Assembly (NCBI GenBank): GCA_002286855.1
Contig: NRSV01000042.1
Span: 265,048 to 329,047, forward strand
Reading direction: 5' to 3'
From: Bipolaris cookei
Lineage: Eukaryota > Ascomycota > Dothideomycetes > Pleosporales > Pleosporaceae
Length of the DNA stretch: 64,000 nt
Position 1 is the first letter of the stretch. Each line of letters starts with the position of its first letter. Below the pieces are notes generated by a model, which searched no databases, was not told the origin of the DNA, and was given only the letters and a program-made list of their open reading frames with translations. A program made the translations under genes and the position numbers. This document shows, piece after piece, positions 23,336 to 33,968 of this stretch.

Positions 23336-23721
23336 ATGGTGAGCTATACGAGCATATCTCTTGTAGCTACGTTGGGTATCTGACTGTTCTGCAGGAAAGT
23401 CCTCATGAACACCAGCAAAGCCAACTGCTTTCACGCATCATTGTCAATGTTGTTAGTCCACCCATGTCTTGGAACAGCAAGGCCCATAGTTGTACTGACT
23501 ACCGCAAAGGAGAAACTAAACGAGGCTATAATGATGTTAAACAAGAACCTCCAGGAGATCAACATCCAGAATATGGACACGGAGCTGGTAGCCCAGATGT
23601 TCAAGAACTACCAATCCAACGTGCTCTTCCACCTTGAAGGTACACACGACATGGCCCGCGAAGCGCTTACAAAAATGACTGACAGTTTCTAGCAACAAAC
23701 GGTCTCAAGGATCCTGCGTGA
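23336..23721 (+). CDS. DAD4: DASH complex subunit Dad4
   Basis: Four exons, 23336-23338, 23395-23451, 23510-23639 and 23693-23721 (introns of 56, 58 and 53 nt), give 72 aa, the length of yeast Dad4. Exon 1 codes only for the initiator Met. The protein reads ESPHEHQQSQLLSRIIVNV, then EKLNEAIMMLNKNLQEINIQ, NMDTELVAQMFKNYQSNVLF and HLEATNGLKDPA. ELVAQMFKNYQSNVLFHLE is the family signature. Dad4 belongs to the outer-kinetochore DASH/Dam1 ring that couples chromosomes to spindle microtubules. It lies between IES6 and ARP5. Confidence 0.93.
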
Positions 23722-24125
23722 GCGGGAACATGCGCGTCCTCTGATGTGTACATCGATTGTGTGTTCAATATGCAGTAGACGGCGAATGAGCTTAGTAGAT
23801 AGCCCATGTATGCATCGCAGAACTAGGATCACAACTAGAGTGACTAGGTAGCCAAATAATGAGATATGATAGTAGTACAACTCGTAATACAGAAGCACAG
23901 TACGTAGCGGGCTCAGACAATGCATATATCCAAGCAGCATGCGGAGACGGGCCCGGACCACCGAGCACCAGTACCCAGTGAGCCTCACGACATGACAACC
24001 ACCATGTCGCGCAAACAATCGCGCTAACCACTCACGCAATACACACACGCCCCACGCTCTCTTAGCTGCGATATGATCTAGAAACCACTCATACAGCTTC
24101 AGCCCATCTCCCACTCGACGCAGAC

Positions 24126-26496
24126 ATGGCTCCCTCAGCCATTGACGAGGCACCTCAACCCGCCGGGCGCAACCCACCCAAGCCTCCGCCAAAGCTATGG
24201 AGCGTGTCAGAGCCACCTTTCGAGGGCTTTCGGCCTGTCGACCACGAAGGCTGGTCGCGAAGCAACAGCGAGACAGCCATAGTCATCGACAATGGTACCA
24301 TTCACGCATCCACCCTCGCCTTCTTGTCGCTGTACAAGCTGACGCATTGCAGGCTCCTCAGCAGTTCGCGCCGGATGGTCTTTCGACTCGAAACCGCGAC
24401 TTTCAGTGCTCCCCAACATGGCCAGATATCGCGACCGCAAACTGAACCGGACCTTCACCTTCATCGGATCAGACGTCTACGCGGATGGCACAGCGCGAGG
24501 ACAATCAAAGCCCGTTTACGAACCCGGCAGCAACATCATCAACAACTGGGACGTCATGGAGGGCGTGTTGGACTACTGCTTTGTTAAGATGGGTGTCGAC
24601 GGTCAATCGGGACGCATTGAGCGGCCCATCGTCATGACCGAGCCTATCGCCAACCTGGGCTATTCAAGAAAGAGTATGTGAGCCTGCGCAGGAAGGAGCC
24701 TTGTGCTCTTGTATTGCAACCCGCTAACCGTGTGTCCCACAGCCATGTCTGAGATCCTATTCGAGTGCTATGGTGCACCCTCGGTCGTATACGGAATCGA
24801 CTCGCTCTTCTCCTACGCTTACAATGGTGGTCGCAGCGGCTTGATCATGGACTCTTCGTACACTTCCACACACGTTATTCCCGTCGTCAACTCAAAGCCT
24901 CTACTATCGCAAACAACGCGACTCAACTGGGGCCGCTTCCAGTCCGCACAATACCTACTGAAGCTTCTGAGGCTAAAGTATCCCACCTTCCCTGGCAAGA
25001 TCAGTGACAATCAGGCTGAGGATCTTGTCCGCAAGCACTGCTATGTATCGCAAGATTACGAGAATGAACTCAGCCACTATCTTGAATGGACAGGCCTTGA
25101 AGACCGAGATCACACAATTCAATTCCCCTACACAGAGCAGGTTGTAGTGCAGAAGACGGAAGAAGAACTAGCCGCCGCTGCCGAGAAGCGCAAGGAAAGC
25201 GGCCGAAGATTGCAGGCTCAGGCCGCCAAAATGCGTCTGGAGAAATTGAAGAAGAAAGAGGAAGAGCTCGAGTGGTGCCTACAGTTGCAGGCACAGCTTG
25301 AAGAGATCACTACAAAAAAGGAAAAGGCGCGTGTACTTGAGTCCAATGACTTTGACGACGAGAACCAGCTTAACAAACGGGTCAAAGAACTAGAGTTCGC
25401 CATTAAGAAGGCCCGGAACAAGGATCTCGGCGACGTAGAAGAGGAGCAGGCCGAAGCACCTACTTTCCCTCTCCTCGACATCCCAGATGACCAGCTAGAT
25501 GAGGAAGGTATCAAGCAAAAGCGGCAGCAACGGTTGATGAAGTCCAACTACGACGCCCGTCAGCGCGCAAAGATAGAAAAGGAAAAAGAAAAGGCACGAT
25601 TGGCAGAGGAGCAGCGCCTTGATGACCAACGGCGAGAGGAGGATCCTCAAGGCTGGATTGAGGAGCGCAGGGTAGCACGACAAGCCATTATCCAGAAGAT
25701 CAAGGACCGTGAGCGATTAAAGGCCGAACTCGGGAACCGCAAATCCATCGCCAACCAAATGCGCATGAAATCCATAGCCAACCTTGCATCTGACACCCCG
25801 ACCAAGAAAAGACGGCGAGGTGGCGGCGACGACGATACATTTGGTGCCGATGATGCTGACTGGGGCGTTTACCGCACCATTGCAACAGGTGAAGGTTCTG
25901 ACGATGAGGAAGAAGAGGATCTCTCCAAGAACCTCAAAGAGATAGAGTCTCAACTCCTGAAGCATGATCCTGACTTTACGGAAGAGTCAACACGCGAAGC
26001 GCAGACTGATTGGACCAAGAGCATACTTCATGCTTTCCTGCATGGCCCCTACCCGTTTGATCCAGAGTCACAAAAGGAAATCAACCAAATCCATCTTAAT
26101 GTCGAGCGCATTCGCGTCCCAGAAGTCGTCTTCCAACCTACAATTGCTGGCCTCGACCAAGCCGGCATTGTTGAGATCGCATCCAACATCCTCACCGAGC
26201 GTTTAGGCGAATCTCCCTACCGTGATGACGTCTTGAAAGACATTTTCGTTACAGGCGGCAACACCATGTTCCAGGGCTTCGAGGAGCGGCTCAGAGCCGA
26301 ACTGAGAGCCGTTTTGCCGGCGGAGCAGACAATCAATGTGCGAAAGGCGGGTGATTGTGTGCTGGATGCTTGGAAGGGAGCTGCACAGTGGGCCGCGAAG
26401 AAAGAGTCGAAACGCAATTTCATTACCAGAGAGGAGTATTTGGAAAAAGGAGCAGAGTACATCAAAGAACATGATCAAGGTAACGCTGCTTACTAG
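24126..26496 (+). CDS. ARP5: actin-related protein 5, INO80 complex
   Basis: Exons 24126-24294, 24353-24673 and 24743-26496 (introns of 58 and 69 nt) give 747 aa, close to yeast Arp5. The actin fold is visible at both ends: IVIDNGSSAVRAGWS (nucleotide-binding loop), NNWDVMEGVLDYCF, MTEPIANLGYSRK, GLIMDSSYTSTHVIP and, near the end, FVTGGNTMFQGFEERLRAEL. Between them is the large charged insertion of about 280 residues rich in Glu/Lys/Arg that marks Arp5. Arp5 forms a module with Ies6 in the INO80 chromatin remodeller. The third intron boundary was fixed by the RKTMSEILFE reading. Confidence 0.96.
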
Positions 26497-27425
26497 GTGA
26501 TTACAATCTTTTGTTTCACTTGTTTTGTCCTTGTTAAGCCTTGGTTCTCTTGTAGTTTAACATTAATGGTGGGTTGATGGCGTATTCTTCTATTATGTTG
26601 GAATTTGCCGATTGAGGTCTCTGATGCTTTTGGTATTTGAAATGAGACATTCGATCGTTTTACTTTACTTCTTGGTTCAGTTAATCGTAGGATTTGTGTA
26701 TGGGAATCTTGTTGGCTTTCGCATTGATATCTGTTGGTCTCCACAAAGTCAGCATCGTCGTCTGAACTCGCTCCTAGTTGTCTGCTGCAGTGGTACGAGA
26801 TAATGGCCTTTATCTCTATCATTGGTCTTGCTTGCAGATTAGCGGTCAGCATCTGGGCAATGCTTGTATGCTGCAATGCCCCTCTCCATCGCGTCAGAAG
26901 CCTCACTTTACCTTTGTTCAATCCAAATGTGAGAAGAATGAGCGGAGAGAAGGCGAGCCTAGAATTTAGGTCCCACAGCATTGCGCTGTTTCTGCAAGCC
27001 TAGTCGTTGGACTACTATGGCAGGTACCAACTCAGTGGTGGGTACGAGATCTGCCAGCACTGTCGACCGGGAAGATGCTCAGCCTACGTAACACTCAAAG
27101 GGCCGACTTGACGTTTCGGTTGAGTAAAGCAATTCGCCAGCAACTTTCCGAACACCGGCTGTGTCGCAGGCTGGATTATTTCTATCGTACAACCGGACCA
27201 GCGCGGCTTTATTGGATCGGGACGATGGGCAATGTGTAAAAAATAAGGTTTGAGCCGAGTGTTTCGGTAGTATAAGAATACGTGTCGACCACCGCCATTT
27301 GTATCATACGTTTTCCTGTTTCTCGAGATCTTTTTGGTATCATCTACAGTATATTCTACTACAATTCAGCTTCCCCCCCCCCCGAAAAAAAGAATATCTA
27401 GCATAAACATAGCACTAAGCCAAAA
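26497..27425. other. intergenic
   Basis: About 930 bp. A minus-strand ORF of 162 codons at 26493-26981 has no recognisable domain and is not called. A poly-C/poly-A stretch at 27374-27391 precedes the next gene. Confidence 0.5.
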
Positions 27426-28482
27426 ATGCCTACCACAGTTCTCATCACGGGCGGAAACCGCGGTATGCGCCTTTGACCTTGCTTTCCCATGCCAATCTTC
27501 TCATGAATTCACCTAGGGCTCGGTAAGGCTTTGGTAGAAGCATATCTTTCCGTCCCAGACACAACCGTGATAGCCACAGTGCGCGACACAGCCAAAGCCG
27601 ACGCCGCGCTATCGCCTCTCCCCAAGGCCTCGGGATCCCGGGTTCTCACTGTGCACATGGAAATGGGATCCTTTGACACGATAACAGCTGGTGTCGAGAC
27701 ACTAAAAACAACGCACAACATCACTTCCATTGACATTGCCATTGCCAATGCAGGTTTTGTTGGGCCAACCCTCGGCCTCGCAAATACTCCCTCGTCTCAG
27801 CTCCAACCATTCATTGATATCAACGTATACGGTCCCTTTGAGCTGTTCAAGGCCATTCTACCTCTTCTTCGCGCATCTACTGCAGAAACCAAGGGCAAAT
27901 TCATATATGTCTCAAGTGGCGCAGGAAGCCTGAATGGCATGCTTAACATCCGTGAGTGGCATCCAGATGCAAAGATTATCGAAATTTTCTGCAGGGCCCT
28001 ATGCTAACCTTGTGTCTTTCACAATCAAAGTACCCATAGCCGGATACGGAGCGAGCAAAGCATTAGCAAACTACTTGTTTAAGTGGCTAGCTCTCGACAA
28101 CAAGGACGTTATTGTATGGTCATGCGACCCAGGGTACGTGTCTGTTATCTTTGCATCATCATCATCACTTTGTCTCCCTAAAGGGAAGTGAAAAACTGCT
28201 AATTACCCTCGCACCAACAGATTGGTCGACTCTGATGGTGTCCGCGAAAACCTCGAGCAGGCAAAGGCTTTGGGCCTCGACATGTCTTTGTTTTCCTTTT
28301 CGCCAGTTGACGAAGTTGCGCGTTCAATGCAAAAATCGGTATGTATGGCTGGATGATGACGTTGAAATATGTAGGGAAAATCGGAAAGATGGGCTGACAT
28401 GAAAACCAAATAGATTGCTGCTGCAACCGAGAGCTCAAGTGGACAGTTTCTATCGAAAGAAGGTAACCAGATGCCATGGTAA
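27426..28482 (+). CDS. short-chain dehydrogenase/reductase
   Basis: Five exons, 27426-27462, 27517-27951, 28031-28133, 28221-28338 and 28414-28482, give 253 aa. It is a classical SDR: the nucleotide-binding motif TTVLITGGNRGLGKAL at the N-terminus (glycine pattern GGNRGLG), IANAG near residue 100, the catalytic Ser in IYVSSGAGSL, and YGASK with the active-site Tyr and Lys. The CDPGLVDSDG loop after the active site is split by an intron. Closest family in style is the fungal norsolorinic-acid-ketoreductase-like SDR group, but the substrate is unknown. All splice sites are GT-AG and keep the frame. Confidence 0.85.
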
Positions 28483-28744
28483 AAGACGAGTTATTGTTGC
28501 TATATGACGAAGCGGGAGCGTAGACAGAACCTTTGATGCTTAGCCATTGGATTTAGTGTATCGTAAGTCAATCGTAGACATAGAATCCCCGTTAATTCCC
28601 AATTGCTGCTGTCGCTCTACTTCGCCGTGTGATTGGGTACTCTGGCTTTTACAAGCACCTACATGAAGAACCCAAATTAACATCCCAAGGATACACATAC
28701 ACAGACACATTTCTCTTTTCAAGAATCCATAGAGTTAGGGCAAT

Positions 28745-29020
28745 CTACCTGTCGTTCTCTTGCCCAACTGGCGGTAACCATGTGATGATGTGTTGGATAT
28801 CTCTAATATCATAGAAACACTCATAGTGCTCTTTAGCATGCCGAACAGCACGTGAACGATCGTCCGTTGCATCTGCGGTGGAATCCGGGTGATTGGCAAG
28901 AAGCTTCTCGTAGTATGTATTGCAGTATTCCAGGAAGCGACGGGGATGTTCTGTCATATATTCCCTGTACCAGTGAGCTAGAGCATATGGGTCTTTGCGC
29001 AGTGGAAGTGGTTCTGTCAT
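28745..29020 (-). CDS. small hypothetical protein
   Basis: A single ORF of 91 aa starting MTEPLPLRKDPYALAHWYRE. It is hydrophilic, rich in Tyr/His/Glu and non-repetitive, with no membrane segment, and lies alone on the minus strand between the SDR and RPL7. The composition looks protein-like, but no family was recognised and there is no independent support for expression. Confidence 0.35.
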   Translation of the reverse strand: MTEPLPLRKDPYALAHWYREYMTEHPRRFLEYCNTYYEKLLANHPDSTADATDDRSRAVRHAKEHYECFYDIRDIQHIITWLPPVGQENDR

Positions 29021-29613
29021 GATATTATAGATGGTGATGATACTGATGCACGAATATGATATGAGAGATTGCGTTGCTCGCTACCTCTTTGGATATTTTG
29101 ATGATATTAGGACAAAGGAGGAATGTCTTTGTTGTTCGTGATATAGTGACTATGATACTTTGAGACTCTGGGCCTATTGGTTCCTTTCAGACTTGAAACA
29201 ACACGATGCTTGGAAAGATCAAGCTTATTGTACCGATTTGTTTGCCTGATGGTACTACTCTTCTATCACCAAGTCTCAGAGAGCAATCGAGCTGGAATTG
29301 GAGGGAAGAAGACAGTTGGAGATCATAGTAGGCCCCGAACTTCTCGACACCAGCTATTATATTCCATATATTGGATGAGTTGTCAGTTTTTTGAGCAGTG
29401 ACATTGCCCATAGATGTCGTTGAGCGGCAGCGACAAAAGCGACATGGAACCGTCAGTAGGGTGTGTGTTCACGACCCTCACCCATGGACGCTAGCGCCAA
29501 AAGTGGATTCTGAGCAAGCTAGTGTGCGCGCTTGGGTAAGTGGGGCTTAGCGCGGAGGCTAAGAGTCTGGCAAAAATTGAGCTTCCGAACAATTTCTCGA
29601 ACACCACTTCAAC

Positions 29614-30662
29614 ATGTCGCCGAAGTCGTACGTTTATTCCATCCAAGTCGTCATTTCAACGCTAACTAGAGGACTTCAGAACTGTTCCGACACAGGGCGA
29701 CATTACGCTTGTGCCTGAGAACCTTCTCAAGAAGAGAAAGTCTCAAGAGAAGGCTCGTGAGGAACGCGCAATCGCAACCCGGGAAAAGCGAGGTACGAGC
29801 TATCTCGCATACCATGACATACTCCAAGAGGCCGATTACTATGATTATAACAACCACACTATCGGCTAGACTCCGGTCAATGTTGTCGAATTGTTAACCA
29901 TCTTTCGGGAATGAGAAGATCGTCCTCTTGGAATCTCATGGCATGCTATCCAGTCGTGAGACAATACTGACACGAGACAGACAAGAGCAAGAAGAAGCGC
30001 GATGTCATCTTCACAAGAGCCGAGAAGTATGTCAAGGAATACCGTGATGCCGAGAGGGAGCGCATAAGGCTGTCACGCGAGGCCAAGAAGAGCGAGAGTC
30101 TCTATGTGCCAGAAGAGCCAAAGCTTGCCTTTGTCGTACGCATCAAGGGTATCAATAAGATTGACCCCAAGAAGCGCAAGACATTGCAGCTTCTGCGGCT
30201 GCTCCAGATCAACAATGGCGTCTTCATCAAGCTCACCAAGGCTACCATGGAGATGTTGAAGATCGTCGAGCCCTTTGTTGCCTATGGTTACCCGAACCAA
30301 AAGTCTGTTCGTGAGCTTATCTACAGTAAGAGTGGCCCCAGCTGAGAGTGATGTTGGCAGTACTGACGTGATTTGCAGAGCGTGGTTATGGCAAGGTTGA
30401 TAAGCAACGGATTCCCTTGACTGACAACGAGATCATCGAGGAGAACTTGGGCAAGTACGGCATGATCTGTATGGAAGATCTTATCCACGAGATCTGCACT
30501 GTTGGCCCCAACTTCAAGGCGGCGTCCAACTTCCTGTGGCCGTTCAAGCTCAACAGCCCAACGGGCGGCTTCCGCAAGAGGAAGTTTAAGCACTACATTG
30601 AGGGTGGTGACGTGGGCAACCGGGAAGAGAAGATCAATGAGTTGATCAGGCAGATGAACTAG
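29614..30662 (+). CDS. RPL7: 60S ribosomal protein L7 (uL30)
   Basis: Exons 29614-29627, 29680-29792, 29981-30325 and 30379-30662 give 251 aa. The basic N-terminal helix (ENLLKKRKSQEKAREERA) leads into the uL30 fold: KLAFVVRIKGINKIDPKKRK, LQLLRLLQINNGVFIKLTKA, GYPNQKSVRELIYKRGYGK, GKYGMICMEDLIHEI and FLWPFKLNSPTGGFRKRKFK. Intron 2 (29793-29980) is 188 nt, over three times the others, and appears to host a snoRNA. Intron retention in ribosomal-protein genes is often regulatory; none was demonstrated here. Confidence 0.97.
29839..29972 (+). ncRNA. candidate C/D box snoRNA in RPL7 intron 2 (snR39/snR59-like)
   Basis: Intron 2 contains CCATCTTTCGGG at 29898-29909, a perfect 12-nt complement of the conserved 25S rRNA segment CCCGAAAGATGG. 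In budding yeast, introns of RPL7A and RPL7B host snR39 and snR59, which guide 2'-O-methylation at this site (A807). A C-box-like ATGATTA lies at 29841-29847. The only CTGA, at 29967-29970, doubles as a plausible branch site, so the ends are approximate. The D' box is not clear, and no terminal stem was found. Confidence 0.5.
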
Positions 30663-33600
30663 TACCGTGATTTGTGTTTTGTCTTTATTCAAGGGTTGGC
30701 GCGCAAAAAGCTGGTCGGATATACCACGGGATGGAGCATTTACATTGGCGTTTTGGGACACTTGGACGGAAATGGACGGCACGGTCCCTCTGACGAGTCT
30801 AAGTACTTGAGTAGTTGGGTGCAAGGCACCAGTACTTTGAATAAATACATATGACAACACAATCTTGTGCAATGCATTGGCTGAGAACAGTTGTTTGTCC
30901 GACAGTGGACGTGGTGGTGGTGGTGGTGGTGGTGGTAGTGGTGAATGGGGCTTGATGATAGAGTTTATGTGGGTATATGGTCTTGTGCTTGGTGGCGGCT
31001 TTGTCTGGTCCCCGTGATTGATTGCAGCACGGAGCTCAGAGCTAGGAGGCGCTGCCTGTGCCTGTGCCTATGCCGCGAAGCCTGAAGGCCGAAAACGTGC
31101 AGCAGACAGGCGCGAGGGACGAGTGGGCATTTTGAAATGCGGTGCAGGCGTGTCGAGCAGGGCAAGGCCTCCATCGCTGAAACACGGGCGCAAGGAGACG
31201 TGGTGTTGGCGGGGGGGTCCACAAGGAGCGGCCAGTTGTCGCTCGTGATGTTCGGGTGCAGCAACAAGACAAGGACTGGGGGCCCGGTTGGCAGGCAGGC
31301 CTCGCAGCAGCCTGGCGTTGGCCGTCTTTCACGTGCCGGCGGCCCAGGGCTAGGCCGAAACGGGCCAAGATGAGAGTGACAGGCTGGCTAGCCAATCGAC
31401 TAAGGGCTGCCGCATGTTCCATGAGATTTTTTCCTTCTCGCTGCCCACCCTCACCGCACCCAGCGGCCGGCGTCAAATTGAAGCAATCTCGTCTTCCAGG
31501 CTCCAGACAAGATGGAAATCGACGCCACGTCAGGCGGCGGCATGGCCCACGGGGTCCGGGTGGCCGCGCTGTGTGGCCCAAGCAAAGCGTGTGGTGCCTG
31601 AAGCCACACATTGCCGTGCCATGGGCGAGCGTCACCGAGTGATTGAGCGGCCAGCAGCCAATGGCGAGCGGCACAGGGGCTGGCGGTCGGAGGAGCTGGG
31701 TGGAGCAGGTGGCCGGCCTCGAACACACTCACATGCATCCCAAGAGGACAGGGCAGGCACTTGCTTATGCAATTGCACCGAGCCCAGAACGACGTGCCGA
31801 GCGCTTGGGGGGGGCTGCGAGTGCGAGTGGCGACTGCAATGGCACAGGCTGTGGGTGGTGAGGAGGCGGTAGGGTTGATGACGCCTACCCACCGGCGGCA
31901 CCCATGCCCATGCCATGTGCATCCCAACCCGCCTTCGCCGCCGACGTTGTCACCGCCACCGTGGTGTTCGGGCTGGCTTGGGGATCGATGTGCAAAGGTC
32001 ACGCTGATCGCACCACAGCTCCGCATCGCCCTACTTGTCTCCTGCTACTGCTGCCCTTACACCTACTTACGCTGCATGCGTGCAGCATGTAGCAGTGGAG
32101 GCCATGGGTCATAGGCCATAGGTCATGGCCCCCGCTCACGGAGACCAAGAGGTTTGACGCTTCCGTGGGCCACCTGTCGTGGGAGCCAGCAGCTCAACGG
32201 CCGCGGCGGCACAATTTTTTTTTCACGCATGGCGAACGGGCCCGAGGTGACGGTGGTGGATATCGCCATCAGGCTGCGATTCGTGGGCTTTGCGTGTTGA
32301 TGCCCGCCACCACCACCACCAAAGCAAAGAAGAGAAGCGCCAGAACACACAGGCTCCTGCTGCGTGCCGTAACCATAGCCTTCGGCTCGTGTTTGTTGCT
32401 ACTGCTACTGCTACTGCTATTACTGATGCAACCGCCAACCTGGCCCCCTAATTTCGGACAGATATTAAACAACGAGGCACTCGAGCACAGTCGCAATGCC
32501 ACGCGCTCGTCTGGCGGCCGCTGTTTGCTGCTTGGATTGCTGGCCCTCACCTCCGGCCTCTTCAGGCGCAGCGGCCCAGTCAGCCCGCTACTGCAGGCGT
32601 GCCGAAAAGAGGGCGGGAGGCCGGATTGCACAAAGAGAGGCAGGCGATACGTGGCTCGCTGTGGTCGCAGGCGCAGAGGGCGGTCCCTGGCGGCGTTCAT
32701 TGGCCTGGGGCGGCTTGGAGGTGCATTCGCTCGCTCCAATGCGTGCACAACCACTGCAGCACTCCTGCGTCAGGAGTCATGAGCGGTAGTCACCTAGTCA
32801 CCGCAAGCCGTGGGCGGAGGGGAGACATGATGACCCACTAAACCACAAGAGGCAGAGTTTTCATAGCACATGAGTGGGCACACACACCCATATGTAATGA
32901 ACCGTTGTTGCAGGCGCACCCTTCGGATGGAGGCGGGCATCCTACTACGTACAAGGCCCTTTCGCGGTTGCTAGGCCTCGCTAACTGCCTCGACGACACA
33001 CCACCCACTCATCACCGCTTTCTGCCCTGCCCTGCTCCGTCCCATCTCCCCCATCTCCCCCTCCCCTCCACCATCTCTCCCTCACTCCCTCCCTCCCTCG
33101 TCCTCCTCCTCGTCCTCCTCGACCAACCCCCTCCCATCTCCTCACGTCTCGTCGTCGCAGGCGTTGCTCGTTGCAACACAGTGACCCCAGCCAAGCGGAC
33201 GTGCGCATCAAATCTCGGCTGTCACGGCACCCCCAAGCCGCTCAGTAACTTGACCCGACGCTTGCTCTGTCTCCAGGCCTAGCCCGACTGCAAACCATCA
33301 GTGTACTGCCACTCTTGGCTCGACCTGTCCGTCTGACCCAGAGAAGACAAATCCCGGCTGCAGTCTCCGACATCAAGCGCCTCGCCGCCTGCCTCTTCCT
33401 CTCACACACCTGGTGTGCAATCTTCGCCTCTGGTTTTGGCTTGCGCTGCGTAATTGGGCCCGGCTCGGTTTCAATCTCTGTTCCCTCTGCGCCATCCACC
33501 ACAACATCCCCGACCTCAGCAACGTCGTCCTGCCCTCCCGACCACGCATCGCCGGATCTATTGACTTAGCCCCGGCTTGCCCTTGATCAACTGCCAGTTC

Positions 33601-33968
33601 CCGGCTACCTGTCGACGCACACTCGGCCGCTTTCATCTCATCTTACCCTTTTCCGCTCGACGCCTGCACGCACGCACACACGCACGTACGCACGTACGCG
33701 CCGCGCAACAAGCAGTGCCAAACATCCTCAACACACAACAACAAACACTCCTCGCAGGCGACAAATTTTCCTTGAATGAGCACATCTTGCTAGAGGGTCC
33801 GTAGGCTACTCTAGAGGCGGCGCGAACGAGAAGACTGTACGTCACAGCCAACAAATTTTTGCAGCGCCCATACGACGCGCCACGCCTCACTTGTCGCTGC
33901 TAGAAGCCCTCACTAACACAGCACCAGGAGCCTTGCCAGTCTTCTCTCTGCGACGGTCCGACACCATC
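30663..33968. other. 3.3 kb GC-rich non-coding region upstream of the cyclin gene
   Basis: It contains a (GGT)n microsatellite near 30911-30940, repetitive low-complexity ORFs, a long plus-strand pyrimidine tract at about 33010-33130 and CACGTACG-type repeats near 33670-33700. The pyrimidine-rich second half fits a long 5' leader. No protein gene was supported. Confidence 0.55.

Noticed and set aside
23689..24216. 175-codon minus-strand ORF between DAD4 and ARP5
   Set aside because: It overlaps DAD4 exon 4 and the ARP5 start, and has no domain.
26493..26981. 162-codon minus-strand ORF after ARP5
   Set aside because: No recognisable domain or splice structure; it covers a likely 3' UTR.
32165..32782. 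205-codon plus-strand ORF with a poly-Leu stretch
   Set aside because: The Leu run is a trinucleotide microsatellite; the rest has no domain and lies in GC-rich spacer.
33891..33968. 26-codon upstream extension of the cyclin
   Set aside because: It would need a TTG start; the ATG at 33969 is in better context.
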